DNA of 7,150 bases, taken from assembly GCA_003221075.1 (NCBI GenBank), contig QHUF01000078.1, forward strand, positions 1-7,150. The letters run 5' to 3'. Origin of the DNA: Gemmatimonadota bacterium (GTDB lineage Bacteria > Gemmatimonadota > Gemmatimonadetes > Gemmatimonadales > GWC2-71-9). Position 1 is the stretch's first letter. Every line of letters starts with the position of its first letter. The translations under genes and the position numbers were made by a program. The notes under the pieces were generated by a model. It did no database searches, was not told the origin of the DNA, and saw only the letters and a list, made by a program, of their open reading frames with translations. Below are positions 6,397 to 7,150 of this stretch, piece after piece.

Positions 6397-6400
6397 CTCT

Positions 6401-7150
6401 ATGCGTTCCGTGATTGTGGCCGCGCTCCTCGTTGTTCCGTCCGTTGCCTCGAGTCAAGAAACCGCATCCGACACGCTGCTCACCGTCAACCACTACCTCG
6501 ACTGGGAACAGGTCGCCGATCCGCAGACGTCTCCCGACGGCTCGCAGATCCTGTACACCCGCCGCTGGGTGAACAAGATCGAGGATCGCTGGGATGCGGG
6601 CCTGTGGATCATGAACGCCGACGGCTCGAAGAACCGCTTCCTCGTGAAGGGTTCGAACGCCCGCTGGTCGCCCGATGGCACGCGCATCGCCTACTTCGCC
6701 GACGGCGAGCCGAAGGGCACGCAGGTGTTCGTGCGCTGGATGGATGCCGAAGGCGCCACGTCGCAGATCACCCACGTCGACGAGACTCCGGCGAACTTGA
6801 GCTGGTCCCCCGATGGCCGCTCGCTCGCCTTCGCGATGCTGGTGAAGAACGAGACGCCGTGGAAGATCAGCATGCCGGCCGCGCCGGAAGGCGCGAAGTG
6901 GACCCCCGCGCCGCGCATCGTGGACCGGCTGCATTACCGTCGTGATCGGACCGGCTACGTCGAACAAGGAACGACGCAGATCTTCCTCGTGCCTGCGGAG
7001 GGTGGGACGCCCCGGCAGCTCACCAAGGGCGACTTCGGGACCAGCGAGCTCGGCGGTTTCGGCGCGCCGAGCTACGACTGGACCCCTGACGGACGCACGA
7101 TCGTCTTCGACGGCCTGCGCGAAGCGGATGCCGACTATCGCTATCGCGAA
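6401..7150 (+). CDS. Secreted S9 family (prolyl oligopeptidase-like) peptidase, N-terminal 250 residues; 3' end outside window
   Basis: The frame is open from ATG 6401 to the last base (exactly 250 codons) with no stop, so the gene is cut by the window edge. Residues 1-19 (MRSVIVAALLVVPSVASSQ) form a Sec-type signal peptide: a basic start, a hydrophobic core and a small-residue cleavage region before Gln. The mature part is a TolB/WD40-like propeller with repeated blade motifs: TSPDG (43-47), WSPDG (89-93), WSPDG (135-139) and WTPDG (227-231). Phrases such as LWIMNADGSK and the YRRDRTGYVEQG segment (179-190) are typical of S9 peptidases, in which the propeller is followed by an alpha/beta-hydrolase domain. 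That catalytic domain, with Ser, Asp and His, should lie beyond 7150 and is not seen, so a TolB-like propeller protein without peptidase activity remains possible. Expected location is the periplasm or cell surface. Confidence 0.85.
   Translation, partial: MRSVIVAALLVVPSVASSQETASDTLLTVNHYLDWEQVADPQTSPDGSQILYTRRWVNKIEDRWDAGLWIMNADGSKNRFLVKGSNARWSPDGTRIAYFADGEPKGTQVFVRWMDAEGATSQITHVDETPANLSWSPDGRSLAFAMLVKNETPWKISMPAAPEGAKWTPAPRIVDRLHYRRDRTGYVEQGTTQIFLVPAEGGTPRQLTKGDFGTSELGGFGAPSYDWTPDGRTIVFDGLREADADYRYRE

Overview
The window is GC-rich, densely coding bacterial chromosomal DNA, with no RNA genes, mobile elements or CRISPR seen. The S9-type secreted peptidase, the propeller-like protein tail ending in an RWGTNGFAF motif, GTG starts and the high GC suggest a soil or sediment bacterium of the Gemmatimonadota/Acidobacteriota kind. 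This placement is a judgement from protein style, not from a marker gene.

Layout. Bases 1-363 (+) are the 3' end of a gene for a beta-propeller-like protein. After a 15-base convergent gap, the minus strand from 5610 down to 379 carries four genes in one direction: a GcvT-like aminomethyltransferase (5610-4417), a PYROXD2/CrtI-type FAD oxidoreductase (4420-2837, 'FAD-B'), a shorter, diverged paralogue of it (2840-1497, 'FAD-A'), and the alpha subunit of a Rieske non-haem iron oxygenase (1500-379). Each junction is a 4-base stop/start overlap (ATGA, GTGA, ATGA), so this is almost certainly one translationally coupled operon. A 43-base divergent gap separates it from a methyltransferase-like gene (5654-6367, +). 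That gene is followed 33 bases later by a secreted S9-type peptidase that runs off the window (6401-7150, +).

How the genes may work together. A Rieske oxygenase resembling quaternary-amine monooxygenases (choline, glycine betaine, carnitine), two flavin amine-oxidase-like proteins and a folate-binding T-protein homologue together suggest oxidative removal of methyl groups from an N-methyl (or possibly O-methyl) compound, with one-carbon units captured on tetrahydrofolate. The substrate is unknown, and no ferredoxin or reductase partner lies in the visible cluster. This is the candidate undescribed system.

A second unusual point is a run of ten G residues (on the coding strand) at the FAD-B/FAD-A junction. 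One extra G would fuse the two flavoproteins in frame.
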